This document shows positions 1-10,714 of a DNA stretch of 64,000 nt, in pieces (position 1 is the stretch's first letter; each line of letters opens with the position of its first letter). The position numbers and the translations under genes are program-made. Source of the stretch: Kitasatospora kifunensis. Its GTDB lineage: Bacteria; Actinomycetota; Actinomycetes; Streptomycetales; Streptomycetaceae. Where the stretch lies: NCBI RefSeq assembly GCF_014203855.1, contig NZ_JACHJV010000001.1:5084001-5148000 (forward strand), in the 5' to 3' direction. The notes under the pieces were generated by a model. It searched no databases. It saw only the letters and a program-made list of their open reading frames with translations, and was not told where the DNA came from.

Positions 1-1382
1 CGGCGGCCAAGGCGCAGTGGCGGATCACCGACCTGCCGAACGCCCTGATCCTCAACCAGACCAACTTCCACAACGCCTACCAGCAGGTGGACCGGTACTT
101 CTTCTCGTTGCCCGACCCCTCGGGCAGCGGAGGCGACCAGTCGGTGCTGGTACCCGACCCGATCTTCGTACGCCGCCGGATAGATCCGGCCTCGGCCGCG
201 GTCGCCGCGCTGGCCCAGGGCCCCTCCGACTGGCTGCGCCCGGCCGTCCGCTCGGCCTTCGACGGCACCGAGCCGGCCGCCACCGTCAACACCGACGACC
301 CGAGCAAGCCCAAGCTCCAGGTCAACGGCGTCGACTGTGTGACCAGCGAGCGGCAGTGCCAGCAGATGGCGGCGCAGCTCTACTTCACGCTGGCCAGCCT
401 GAGCGGGACCGGCGCGCTCGAGAAGGTGACGCTGACCGCCAAGCACGGAAACGTCGAGTTCAGTTCGGCGACGGCCAAGACCTCGCCGTGGGCGCCGGGC
501 GCGCTGGCCGACACCCCGGGAGCCGACGGCCAGTCGTACGCCCGCAAGGCGGACACCGGCCAGCTGGAGCGGCCGGACAGCGGGGCCACGGTGCCCGGCG
601 TCCTCGGGGCGAGCACCAGGCCCACCGCGCTGACACCGGTCGGCGGTCATGTGCTGGGCCCGTTCGCGGTGCGGCGGGACAGCAAGGCCGCCGCTGTGGT
701 CAGTGAGGACGGGAAGGCGCTGTACGTGGCCAACCTGGACGACTCGGCCAAGCAGTTGGGCACCCCGCTGCTCACCAGCCACGCCGCGCAGGGGCTCACC
801 TCGCCCAGCTGGGACGGTCTCGGCGGCCTGTGGGTGGTGGACCGTGATCCGGCCAACCCGCAGGTCTGGCTGCTGCGCGGGCAGAACCGCACCGCCGTCC
901 CGGTGGACCTGCCGACCGGCAGCACGGTGGACACCATCCGGCTCTCCTCCGACGGCACCAGGGCCGCGGTGCTGCTGCGCAACGGCACGACCGGTGCCCA
1001 CACCCTGGCGCTCGGCCTGGTCCTGCGGGGCAGCGGCGGACCGTCGGCCGTCTCGATCGTCGGGGTGCGGGCGATCGCGCCGCAACTGTCCGACGTGACC
1101 TCGGTGTCCTGGGTCGCGCCCGACCAACTGCTGGCGCTCGGCAAGGAGATCGACAGCGTGCCGCAGCTGCACTACGTGCCCACCGACGGCTCGCCCGGGG
1201 CGGACAACGCGCTGCAGTCGGTGGACGGGATGACGGTGGTGGCGGCCTCGGAGGACCACAGCGACGCGGTGTTGGCCGACTCCAAGGACCAGGACCACAC
1301 CATCTACTCGCTCAGCGGTGCGGGCCAGCCGCAGTGGAAGATCTTCGGCAAGGACGGGGTGCTGCCCGCCTATCCGGGGTGA
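1..1382 (+). CDS. lpqB: LpqB-type lipoprotein, C-terminal part (5' end outside window)
   Basis: The reading frame enters at the first base with no start codon, so the N-terminus and any lipobox are missing; 459 residues remain. The first ~140 visible residues look like the GerMN domain of LpqB (note QGPSDWLRPAVRSAF). The rest resembles a beta-propeller with blades such as DGKALYVANLDDS and SSDGTRAAVLL. In actinobacteria LpqB is encoded with the MtrAB two-component system and is thought to modulate the MtrB sensor kinase at the membrane; mtrAB would lie just upstream of the window. Its last 71 bases overlap the 3' end of the convergent comF-like gene. The family call is firm; its role here is inferred from the family. 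Confidence 0.85.
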   Translation, partial: AAKAQWRITDLPNALILNQTNFHNAYQQVDRYFFSLPDPSGSGGDQSVLVPDPIFVRRRIDPASAAVAALAQGPSDWLRPAVRSAFDGTEPAATVNTDDPSKPKLQVNGVDCVTSERQCQQMAAQLYFTLASLSGTGALEKVTLTAKHGNVEFSSATAKTSPWAPGALADTPGADGQSYARKADTGQLERPDSGATVPGVLGASTRPTALTPVGGHVLGPFAVRRDSKAAAVVSEDGKALYVANLDDSAKQLGTPLLTSHAAQGLTSPSWDGLGGLWVVDRDPANPQVWLLRGQNRTAVPVDLPTGSTVDTIRLSSDGTRAAVLLRNGTTGAHTLALGLVLRGSGGPSAVSIVGVRAIAPQLSDVTSVSWVAPDQLLALGKEIDSVPQLHYVPTDGSPGADNALQSVDGMTVVAASEDHSDAVLADSKDQDHTIYSLSGAGQPQWKIFGKDGVLPAYPG

Positions 1383-2136
1383 GCGGGTCCGCGGGGCGGG
1401 GGCCTTCGGTGCGCAGGGTGGCGGCCACGGTCGCGGCGGCCAGCGGTGGCGCGCCGGCCGCGCGCAGCGCTCTGGCGGCCTCGGCGAGGCTGGCGCCGGT
1501 GGTCACCAGGTCGTCCACCAGGACGAGTTGACGGCCGCGCAGGGCGGCGTGGAAGTACGGCGGGACGGTCAGCGCGCGGTGCAGGTTGGCGCGGCGCTGC
1601 TCGGCGCCGAGGCCGGCCTGGTCGGCGACCGCTCTGCCCTGGCGCAGCACCGGGGCCACGCGGCAGGGCAGTCCGGCGCGACTGAGCCGGCGGGCGGCGC
1701 TGCGGGCCAGGCGCCGGGTGGCGTCCTGCCCGCGGGCCCGCACGGCGTGCCGGGCGGAGGGGACGGGGACCAGCAGCACCGGGCGCTGGTGGTCCGCTCT
1801 GGTGCCCGCTCGGGTGCCTGGAGTGGTGACCGGCGTGCTCACCGGCGGCGCTCCCGCGAGAGCGGCTTGCACCGCTTCGGCGAGCACCGCGCCCAGCGGC
1901 CCGGCCAGCCGCAGCGCACCGCGCTCCTTGTGGGCGATCAGCAGGCGGCGCAGCGGATCGCGGTAGATCGCGCAGGAGTGCAGTGGCGGCAGGCCGGGCG
2001 GTGCCGGGTCGGGGCCGCTGGGCCTGCCGCGCAGCCCGGCGAGCAGGGCCCGGCAGGCGGGGCAGATCTGGCTGCCCGGCTCACCGCAGCCGGCGCAGCA
2101 GACGGGTAGCAGGAGATCGAGCAGGGCACCGGACAC
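1312..2136 (-). CDS. ComF-type phosphoribosyltransferase
   Basis: This 274-residue protein has the ComF layout: an N-terminal zinc-binding motif (C14-x2-C17 and C25-x2-C28) followed by a type I phosphoribosyltransferase fold whose PRPP loop reads LVLVDDLVTTGAS at residues 204-216. ComF is tied to DNA uptake in competent bacteria; in actinomycetes a competence role is unproven and the substrate is unknown. The proline- and arginine-rich tail after residue ~250 is coded by DNA that also encodes the end of LpqB on the other strand, a 71-bp tail-to-tail overlap. There is no terminator between the two genes. Confidence 0.85.
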   Translation of the reverse strand: MSGALLDLLLPVCCAGCGEPGSQICPACRALLAGLRGRPSGPDPAPPGLPPLHSCAIYRDPLRRLLIAHKERGALRLAGPLGAVLAEAVQAALAGAPPVSTPVTTPGTRAGTRADHQRPVLLVPVPSARHAVRARGQDATRRLARSAARRLSRAGLPCRVAPVLRQGRAVADQAGLGAEQRRANLHRALTVPPYFHAALRGRQLVLVDDLVTTGASLAEAARALRAAGAPPLAAATVAATLRTEGPRPADPLTPDRRAAPRPCRRSSTAAGPHR

Positions 2137-2496
2137 GACACCTCCCGAGCGGTTCGGTCACGCTGCGTGGTGGGCCCATGGTGGGCCGTCCGGGCGGAGT
2201 TGTCCAGATATTTACCCTCACTTCACTCGATAGAGGGTAGACAGAGGTGAACAGCTGTCCGGCCGCCCCGCACGCCCTCTAGGGTCCCGCTGAGGAGGCG
2301 AAAAAACCGCCCTGGGTGTCTGATGAGGCTCCAAGGGGTTTCAAGCTCCCCCGGTGGGGAGTAAGTGGGTGAGGGCCCGGCCCGCCGGATCAGTACTGAT
2401 CAGGCGGTGGGCCGGCGGCAGAGTGGCTGGTCAGGCTGGGTCTCAGTCCGGTCCGGTAGTCCGGATCGGCGTCAGCACGAGGGATCGGAGTTCTGC
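2137..2496. promoter_or_regulatory. Divergent intergenic region, comF-like / hpf
   Basis: No gene is seen in these 360 bases. A perfect 7-bp inverted repeat TACCCTC/GAGGGTA (2213-2219 and 2233-2239, 13-nt spacer) lies between the two divergent starts and could be an operator. For hpf, a -10-like TAGGGT (2280-2285) with TGTCCG (2256-2261) 18 bp upstream is a weak promoter candidate, which would give a leader of about 205 nt. A GGAG 6 bases before the GTG at 2497 sets the hpf start. Confidence 0.4.
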
Positions 2497-3189
2497 GTGG
2501 ACATCGTCGTCAAGGGCCGCAAGACCGAGGTGCCCCAGAGGTTCCGCGAGCACGTGGCCGAGAAGCTGGAGAAGGTCCAGAGGTTCGACGGCAAGGTGAT
2601 CAGCCTTGACGTCGAGGTGTCCAAGGAACACAACCCGCGCCAGGCCGACCGGTCCGACCGGGTGGAGATCACCGTCCGTACCCGCGGTCCGGTGATCCGA
2701 GCCGAGGCCGCCGCCGCCGACCCCTACGCGGCGCTCGACCTGGCCTCGGCGAAGCTCGACGCCCAGCTGCGCAAGTCCGCCGACCGGCGCCGGGTGCACC
2801 ATGGCGCCCGCACCACGCCGTTGAGCGTGGCCGAGGCCACCGCGCGGATCGCGGCGCTGCCGGGCACGGCGACCCCGGAGGAGTTGGAGGAGCTGCCGGT
2901 GCGCAAGACCGTGGCCCCCTCCCTGGAGGTCGAGGGCGAAGGACCGTTGGTGGTCCGCGAGAAGACGCACAGCGCCTCGCCGATGACGCTGGCTCAGGCG
3001 CTGCACGCGATGGAGCTGGTGGCGCATGACTTCTACCTCTTCGTGGAGAAGGACAGCGGGCTGCCGAGCGTGGTCTACCGGCGCCGTGGCTACGACTACG
3101 GCGTCATCCACCTGAAGGCGGACGGCCTGGAGCCGGACGGCGACATCGGCGGTGCCGGCGGCGCGATCAACGCGGCGGCCGATCGCTGA
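2497..3189 (+). CDS. hpf: Long-form ribosome hibernation promoting factor HPF
   Basis: The 230-residue product has the S30AE ribosome-binding domain (about residues 1-105, starting VDIVVKGRKTEVPQRFREHV) and the C-terminal dimerisation domain (about 170-225, FYLFVEKDSGLPSVVYRRRG) of long HPF. Long HPF binds the decoding centre of the 30S subunit and brings two 70S ribosomes together as an inactive 100S dimer in stationary phase or stress. The GTG at 2497 is preferred to a start 132 bases upstream because it has a good GGAG at 6-base spacing and gives the usual family length. A strong terminator follows at once. Confidence 0.93.
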   Translation: MDIVVKGRKTEVPQRFREHVAEKLEKVQRFDGKVISLDVEVSKEHNPRQADRSDRVEITVRTRGPVIRAEAAAADPYAALDLASAKLDAQLRKSADRRRVHHGARTTPLSVAEATARIAALPGTATPEELEELPVRKTVAPSLEVEGEGPLVVREKTHSASPMTLAQALHAMELVAHDFYLFVEKDSGLPSVVYRRRGYDYGVIHLKADGLEPDGDIGGAGGAINAAADR

Positions 3190-3213
3190 CCGCACCTTCC
3201 CATCTGGAGCGCT

Positions 3214-3246
3214 CCGGCGGCCGGCGAAGGACCGGCCGCCGGTTTT
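3214..3246 (+). terminator. Rho-independent terminator of hpf
   Basis: A perfect 11-bp GC stem CCGGCGGCCGG/CCGGCCGCCGG (3214-3224 and 3232-3242) with a 7-nt loop is followed by four T residues, 25 bases after the hpf stop. Confidence 0.85.
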
Positions 3247-3369
3247 GTCATCTGCCGCTTGTCATCTGCCGCGCACCCGTCCGGGGGACCCCGCCGATCG
3301 ACGGTTGAGTTCGGCCGCCGAGGGCGTGGAATGATGAGGCCCACAGCGTTCGGCAACGGGGAGGGGCGG

Positions 3370-4101
3370 ATGGCGGACCGGTTCGAGGGTGGCGGCGGCA
3401 GCGAGAGCCTGGAGCCCGCGTACGCGCCACGGGGCGGCGAGCCGATCCGCGTCCTGGTGGTGGACGATCACGCGCTGTTCCGGCGCGGCCTGGAGATCGT
3501 GCTCGCGGAGGAGAGCGACATCCGGGTGGTCGGCGAGGCGGGGGACGGCGCCGAGGCGGTGCTCAAGGCGGCCGACCTGCTGCCCGACATCATCCTGATG
3601 GACGTCCGGATGCCGCGCCGCAGCGGTATCGAGGCCTGCACCTCGATCAAGGAGGTGGCCCCCAGCACCAAGATCATCATGCTGACGATAAGCGATGAGG
3701 AGGCCGACCTCTACGAGGCGATCAAGGCGGGCGCCACTGGCTACCTGCTCAAGGAGATCTCCACCGACGAGGTGGCCACCGCGATCCGCGCGGTGGCCGA
3801 CGGCCAGTCGCAGATCAGTCCGTCGATGGCGGCCAAGCTGCTGACCGAGTTCAAGTCGATGATCCAGCGCCGTTCTGACGACCGGGAGTTGGTGCCCGCG
3901 CCGCGGTTGACCGACCGCGAGCTCGAGGTGCTCAAGCTGGTGGCCACCGGGATGAACAACCGGGAGATCGCCAAGGAGCTGTTCATCAGCGAGAACACGG
4001 TGAAGAACCACGTCCGCAACATCCTGGAGAAGCTGCAGCTGCACTCCCGGATGGAGGCCGTGGTCTACGCGATGCGGGAGAAGATCCTCGAAATAGGGTG
4101 A
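3370..4101 (+). CDS. NarL/FixJ-family response regulator
   Basis: This 243-residue regulator has a receiver domain (about residues 26-143) with acidic pocket V-D-D near 31-33, phospho-acceptor D78 in ILMDVRMP and conserved K128, then a LuxR-type helix-turn-helix (about 178-235, LTDRELEVLKLVATGMNNREIA). The ATG at 3370 is chosen because GGGGAGG lies just upstream; an in-frame start 37 codons earlier would enter the hpf intergenic region. No histidine kinase gene adjoins, so it is an orphan regulator in this window. Targets cannot be told from the sequence. Confidence 0.88.
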   Translation: MADRFEGGGGSESLEPAYAPRGGEPIRVLVVDDHALFRRGLEIVLAEESDIRVVGEAGDGAEAVLKAADLLPDIILMDVRMPRRSGIEACTSIKEVAPSTKIIMLTISDEEADLYEAIKAGATGYLLKEISTDEVATAIRAVADGQSQISPSMAAKLLTEFKSMIQRRSDDRELVPAPRLTDRELEVLKLVATGMNNREIAKELFISENTVKNHVRNILEKLQLHSRMEAVVYAMREKILEIG

Positions 4102-4182
4102 CGGGCGGGGGAGTCGGGCTGCGGGGCGGCCCAGTCGAGCAGCCCGGTCGAGCAACTTGGTCGAGCAACTCGGTCGAGTGGC

Positions 4183-5385
4183 TCAGCCGAGCAGCTTCGC
4201 CAGCGCGGGCCGCAGTGACTCGGCGGCCTCGCCCTCGACGGACAGTGCCTCGATGCGGACCTCGGTGCAGCCCACCCAGGCCGCCGCCTCGCGCAACGCC
4301 TCGGCCAGTGCGGGCAATTGGCGCGGCGAGGTCAGCGATACCTGACGGGCGATCAGAGTGGTTCCCTCGCGGGCCGGATCGACCCGGCCGACCAGGCGGC
4401 CGCCGGTCAGCAGCGGCATCGCGAAGTACCCGTGCACCCGCTTGTGCTTGGGGGTGTAGGCCTCCAGTCGGTGCGACATGCCGAAGATCCGCTCGGTCCT
4501 GGCGCGATCCCAGACCAGTGAGTCGAAGGGCGAGAGCAGGGTGGTGCGGTGCCGCCCGCGCGGCTCGGCGGCCAGCGCCACGGGATCGGCCCACGCGGGG
4601 GCGGTGGCAGTGCCGCCGCCCTGGCCCCAGCCCGCCACCGCGACCGGGGTCAGCCCGGACTCGGCCAGCACGGCGTCCAGTTGGGCCGATTTGAGTCGGT
4701 GGTAGTCCATCAGATCGGCCCGGGTGGCCACCCCGAGGGCCTGGCCTGCCTGCCGGACCAGCTGCGCCAGGCACTCCTGGTCGCCGGGTTCGCGCTGGTG
4801 GAGCTCGGCGGGCACGGCCTGCTCGGCGAGTGCGTAGACCCGCTTCCAGCCGCGGCGTTCGGTGCAGACCACGTCGCCGAAGGCGAGCGCCCGCTCCACC
4901 GCGATCTTGGTGTCGGACCAGTCCCACCACTCGGCCGTCTTCTTCGCCCCGCCCAACTCGGTGCTGGTCAGCGGCCCCTCGCCGCGCAGCCGGTCCAGCA
5001 CGCCCCGGTAGGCCTGGGGGCTCACCTGGTGGCCCCAGAGGCGGCCGCGATCGCGGTAGGCGCGGCGGCGGAAGGCGAACAGCGGCCACTCCTCGATCGG
5101 CAGCACGCAGGCCGCGTGCGACCAGTACTCGAAGCTGGTCCGCGCGCCCCACAGGGCATGCTCCACGGCCGGACGGCCGACCGCGCCGAGCCGGGCGTAG
5201 GGGACCAGTTCGTGCGACCGGGCCAGCACCGAGATGGTGTCCAACTGGACGGCGCCGAGGTGGCGCAGCACACCGCGCACCCCGGCCCGGCGGTCCGGCG
5301 CGCCGAGCAGGCCCTGGGCGCGCAGGGCGATCCGGCGGGCCTGGTCGGCGCTGAGGGTCAGGACGGGCGGCGGCGCTGCGGTCAT
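4183..5385 (-). CDS. YcaQ/AlkZ-type winged-helix DNA glycosylase (HTH_42)
   Basis: The 400-residue protein belongs to the HTH_42 family (formerly DUF1006) of DNA glycosylases, which includes E. coli YcaQ and the azinomycin self-resistance enzyme AlkZ; these remove bulky alkylated bases and unhook interstrand crosslinks. A Q-hydrophobic-D triad (Q47-L48-D49, AVQLDTISVLARSHE) sits at the known catalytic motif position and, as I recall, is typical of the YcaQ-like rather than the AlkZ-like subgroup. It stands alone, with no biosynthetic genes near it, so a housekeeping repair role is more likely than self-resistance. The start is the first ATG of the conserved reading frame. Confidence 0.82.
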   Translation of the reverse strand: MTAAPPPVLTLSADQARRIALRAQGLLGAPDRRAGVRGVLRHLGAVQLDTISVLARSHELVPYARLGAVGRPAVEHALWGARTSFEYWSHAACVLPIEEWPLFAFRRRAYRDRGRLWGHQVSPQAYRGVLDRLRGEGPLTSTELGGAKKTAEWWDWSDTKIAVERALAFGDVVCTERRGWKRVYALAEQAVPAELHQREPGDQECLAQLVRQAGQALGVATRADLMDYHRLKSAQLDAVLAESGLTPVAVAGWGQGGGTATAPAWADPVALAAEPRGRHRTTLLSPFDSLVWDRARTERIFGMSHRLEAYTPKHKRVHGYFAMPLLTGGRLVGRVDPAREGTTLIARQVSLTSPRQLPALAEALREAAAWVGCTEVRIEALSVEGEAAESLRPALAKLLG

Positions 5386-5502
5386 GCGGGCAGCGTAGGC
5401 GGTGGTACTGACAGCGGGCGGTGGGCCCGGGCCGCCGCGGTGGGCCGTGGTGGATCGGGGCGGCGGCCGTCGGTGGGCGGGGAGTTCGCAGGAGTAGCCC
5501 GG

Positions 5503-6120
5503 TCAGCCCTGCTCCCACTCGGTGGCCAGCAGCGAGCCCATCCAGCAGTCGCGCCAGACGCCGCGCTGGGCCCCGTAGGAGCGCAGGGTGCCTTCCAGGG
5601 TGAAGCCGGCCTTGCGGGCCATCGCCAGCGAGGGTTCGTTGCCGGCGTAGGCGACCCACTCCAGGCGGCGCAGTTCGCGCGTGGTGAAGGCCCAGTGGGC
5701 CACCGCGCGCAGCGCCTCCACGCCGTAGCCGCGGCCGCGCGCCCCGGCGGCGATCCAGAAGCCGACCTCGGCCGCGCCGGGGCCGCGTGCGGCCAGGCTC
5801 TGGGTGCCGACCAGGGCGCCGGTCTCCTTCTCCAGTACGCACCAGATCGGGTTCCGGCCGCTGCGCCAACCCTCGGCGGCGAGCTCCTCGATGAAGTACG
5901 CGGCGTCCTCGCGTCGGTACGGCGAGGGGACGACGGTCCACCGCTGGATCTCGGCGTCCTGGCAGGCCTCGAAGATCGCGTCGAGGTCCGCCGCGACCGG
6001 GGCGCGCAGGATCAGGCGCTCGGTCTCCAGGACGGCGGGCTCCACTGCCGCGGGCTCCAGGGTCGCGGGCTCCAAGGTCGGGGGCTCCAGGGGAGGGGGA
6101 TTCGAGATCGGGGTGCTCAT
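5503..6120 (-). CDS. GNAT-family N-acetyltransferase (RimJ/RimL-like)
   Basis: The 205-residue protein opens with a low-complexity stretch of repeated LEP/VEP units (about residues 9-31), then a GNAT domain from LETERLILRAPVAADLD with the acetyl-CoA loop in GFWIAAGARGRGYGVEAL and the later NEPSLAMARKAGFTLEG. This is the RimJ/RimL pattern, which acetylates protein N-termini, antibiotics or small amines; the substrate is not predictable. The repeats are also visible in DNA as imperfect GGCTCCA units near 6035-6100. It is divergent from secA. Confidence 0.85.
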   Translation of the reverse strand: MSTPISNPPPLEPPTLEPATLEPAAVEPAVLETERLILRAPVAADLDAIFEACQDAEIQRWTVVPSPYRREDAAYFIEELAAEGWRSGRNPIWCVLEKETGALVGTQSLAARGPGAAEVGFWIAAGARGRGYGVEALRAVAHWAFTTRELRRLEWVAYAGNEPSLAMARKAGFTLEGTLRSYGAQRGVWRDCWMGSLLATEWEQG

Positions 6121-6354
6121 GAGGGGAGTATGGCGACGCGTCCGAGGAGCCGAAAGTGACTTTCCCGTGCCCGATTTGTCCTGATAGTGATACCTATCAC
6201 GGGATCCGCCCCCAAGGGTGACACCGGAATGGCGTGCTGACGCACCTCCCGGCGCGTTGGCCTCCTCGCATACGATGGCCCGTGCGGTGGGGTGGATCCC
6301 GCCGCGCAAGTCGTTGCTCAGTCCAGTGCCAATCCAGGCGAGGAGCCCGCTCAA
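6121..6354. promoter_or_regulatory. Divergent GNAT / secA control region with palindrome
   Basis: The region holds the perfect palindrome GTGATACCTATCAC (6187-6200) nested in GATAG...CTATC (6183-6198), midway between the two divergent starts. A secA -10-like TACGAT (6271-6276) lies downstream of it, so the secA leader would be about 70 nt. GAGGAG (6340-6345) serves as the ribosome binding site for the GTG at 6355. Confidence 0.45.
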
Positions 6355-9132
<2,778 letters not shown>

Positions 9133-9157
9133 CGCAGGCCGGGCGTACCGGTTGATC

Positions 9158-9190
9158 AGGGCGCCGTCCGGGAGACCCGGGCGGCGCCCT
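9158..9190. terminator. Hairpin terminator between secA and the Rv3235-like gene
   Basis: A 15-bp stem with one G-U pair (9158-9172 and 9176-9190) and a 3-nt loop lies between the convergent stops. There is no T tract, so it probably works as a GC-rich terminator in both directions. Confidence 0.7.
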
Positions 9191-9196
9191 GCCGTG

Positions 9197-9724
9197 TCAC
9201 CGGGCCTCCACGGCGGCGCACTGCCACTGCGCGGTGCGCCAGTGCCGCTCGAGGCGGAAGGCCACCATGCGGTGCCGGGCGCCGGCTTCGACCCGGACGC
9301 AGGCCTCCAGCGCGCCGGGCCCCGGAGCGCTGGTGTGTACCCGGCCGAGCTTGGGACGCGGCAGTGCCCCGGACCGGCGCAGCGGACCGTCCTGCGCGAG
9401 GCGGGCCAGCTGGCGGTAGCCGTCGTGGGTGGTGTGGCGGGCCAGTTGGCCCACCGGGCGCGCCCCGGCGAGCACCTCGACCAGGCGCAGCGCGAAGCGG
9501 GTGGCCAGGCCGCCGTCCGGCTCGGGCGCGCCGGTGTCGCAGGCGGCACGCGGGTGGCGGGGACCGCGCGGCGCTCCGGCGCGGTCGGCGGGGCCGTGCG
9601 GCGCCTGGCGGTGCGCCGGGGCCCGATGCCCGGCGGGCGTGCGGTGGACGGCAGCCGGATGACGGGGCGCCAGTCGGTGGATCGCCGGTGCGGCAACGGT
9701 GCGGTGGAGCGCGGTCTCGGCCAT
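9197..9724 (-). CDS. Rv3235-family protein (DUF6459 type)
   Basis: The 175-residue protein has an Ala/Pro/Arg/His-rich, likely disordered N-terminal third and a folded part from about residue 70 (RFALRLVEVLAGARPVGQLARHTTHDGYRQL). The latter matches the small family represented by M. tuberculosis Rv3235, which lies next to secA in many actinobacteria. No enzymatic motif or signal peptide is seen. Its constant place beside secA suggests a link to export or envelope growth, but that is only context. Confidence 0.72.
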   Translation of the reverse strand: MAETALHRTVAAPAIHRLAPRHPAAVHRTPAGHRAPAHRQAPHGPADRAGAPRGPRHPRAACDTGAPEPDGGLATRFALRLVEVLAGARPVGQLARHTTHDGYRQLARLAQDGPLRRSGALPRPKLGRVHTSAPGPGALEACVRVEAGARHRMVAFRLERHWRTAQWQCAAVEAR

Positions 9725-10092
9725 GAGCGGTACCCCCGGTTCGGGTGCGGACGGTCTGCCTCTGTTATCGGCGTTCGTCGCCGTGCCCGCAGTGCGCCCC
9801 GGCGGCCCTCGCGCCGTCCCCCGGATGGCGGCTTGACGTGCCCGGAAGCCCTGCCGCCCCGGGCCTGCGGCGGTGGCCGGGCGGGGCAGCGGGCCGCCCG
9901 GCGATCCGCTCGAAGGGGGACACCGCGGTGATCGCCCGGGCCGTATTCTGTGGACGTCCCCCAGGGCCGCCCCAGAGATCCGTTCCCCGGGGAGAGCCCC
10001 CGGAAGAACCCACGAACCAACTCGCCAAGCAACTCACCAAGCAACTCACCAAGCAACTCACGAATACCTTACGAATGCGGAGCGTGCCCCCG
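9725..10092. other. Divergent intergenic region, Rv3235-like / DUF6912
   Basis: No gene is supported in these 368 bases. They hold a four-unit tandem repeat (listed separately) just upstream of the DUF6912 gene. GGAG at 10079-10082 is the likely ribosome binding site for the ATG at 10093. Confidence 0.4.
10018..10065 (+). repeat. Four tandem 12-bp repeats
   Basis: The units are CAACTCGCCAAG, CAACTCACCAAG (twice) and CAACTCACGAAT, with exact 12-bp period. They lie 28 bases upstream of the DUF6912 start, probably in its leader or promoter, and are less GC-rich than their surroundings. Confidence 0.85.
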
Positions 10093-10608
10093 ATGCGTGT
10101 CTACGTGCCCACCACCCTGGCCGCCCTGGCCCAGGCGCACCCGGACGGCGCGCTGGAGCAGTCCGCGGCCTACGCGGTCACCCCCGCGCTGCGCGAGTGG
10201 TACGTCAGCGATGACCTGGAGGAGCTGGAGTACGCCGCCCTGGTCCGCGCCGCGCAGTCCTCGCTGCGGCTGCTGGCCGCCGACCCCGGCGCGCCGCGCC
10301 GCCGCGTGGTGGTGGCGCTGGACGTGGCGGACGGCGGCGTCCAGCCGTTCCCCGGCGACGAGTACCAGGACCAGGCCTCGCTCGGCCGGGTCGTGCTGGC
10401 CGGCCCCGTCCGCCTGGCCAAGGCCGCCGCCGTGCACGCGGACGCCGCCGACCAGGAGGTGCTCCAGGACGTCACCGCCGCCGTGGGTGCCATCGCCGCC
10501 GCCGACGCGGGGGACACCGACGCGCAGTTCAGCGTGGACGGCGCCGAGGACCACGAGCTGCTCTGGTTCGCCACCCAGGAGATCCCCGGGCTGCTCGGGC
10601 CTGCCTGA
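10093..10608 (+). CDS. DUF6912-type hypothetical protein
   Basis: This 171-residue acidic protein begins MRVYVPTTLAALAQAHPDG and ends in HELLWFATQEIPGLL, the pattern of a conserved actinobacterial family of unknown function found near secA. No signal peptide, membrane segment or catalytic motif is visible; it is likely cytoplasmic. The ATG at 10093 matches the conserved family start. An in-frame ATG at 10075 would add six residues. Confidence 0.65.
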   Translation: MRVYVPTTLAALAQAHPDGALEQSAAYAVTPALREWYVSDDLEELEYAALVRAAQSSLRLLAADPGAPRRRVVVALDVADGGVQPFPGDEYQDQASLGRVVLAGPVRLAKAAAVHADAADQEVLQDVTAAVGAIAAADAGDTDAQFSVDGAEDHELLWFATQEIPGLLGPA

Positions 10609-10714
10609 CAGTTCCCGCCGGGCGCGGGCGGGTAGGCCACGCCTGAGCGGCTGCGCCATCTCCCGGTCCGCCCCGCGACACCCGGTTGTCGGTGTCAGCC
10701 GCTACCGTGCCCGG

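Noticed and set aside
4183-5385. Antibiotic self-resistance glycosylase marking a biosynthetic cluster
   Set aside because: All neighbours are housekeeping genes and the QLD motif fits the YcaQ-like group.
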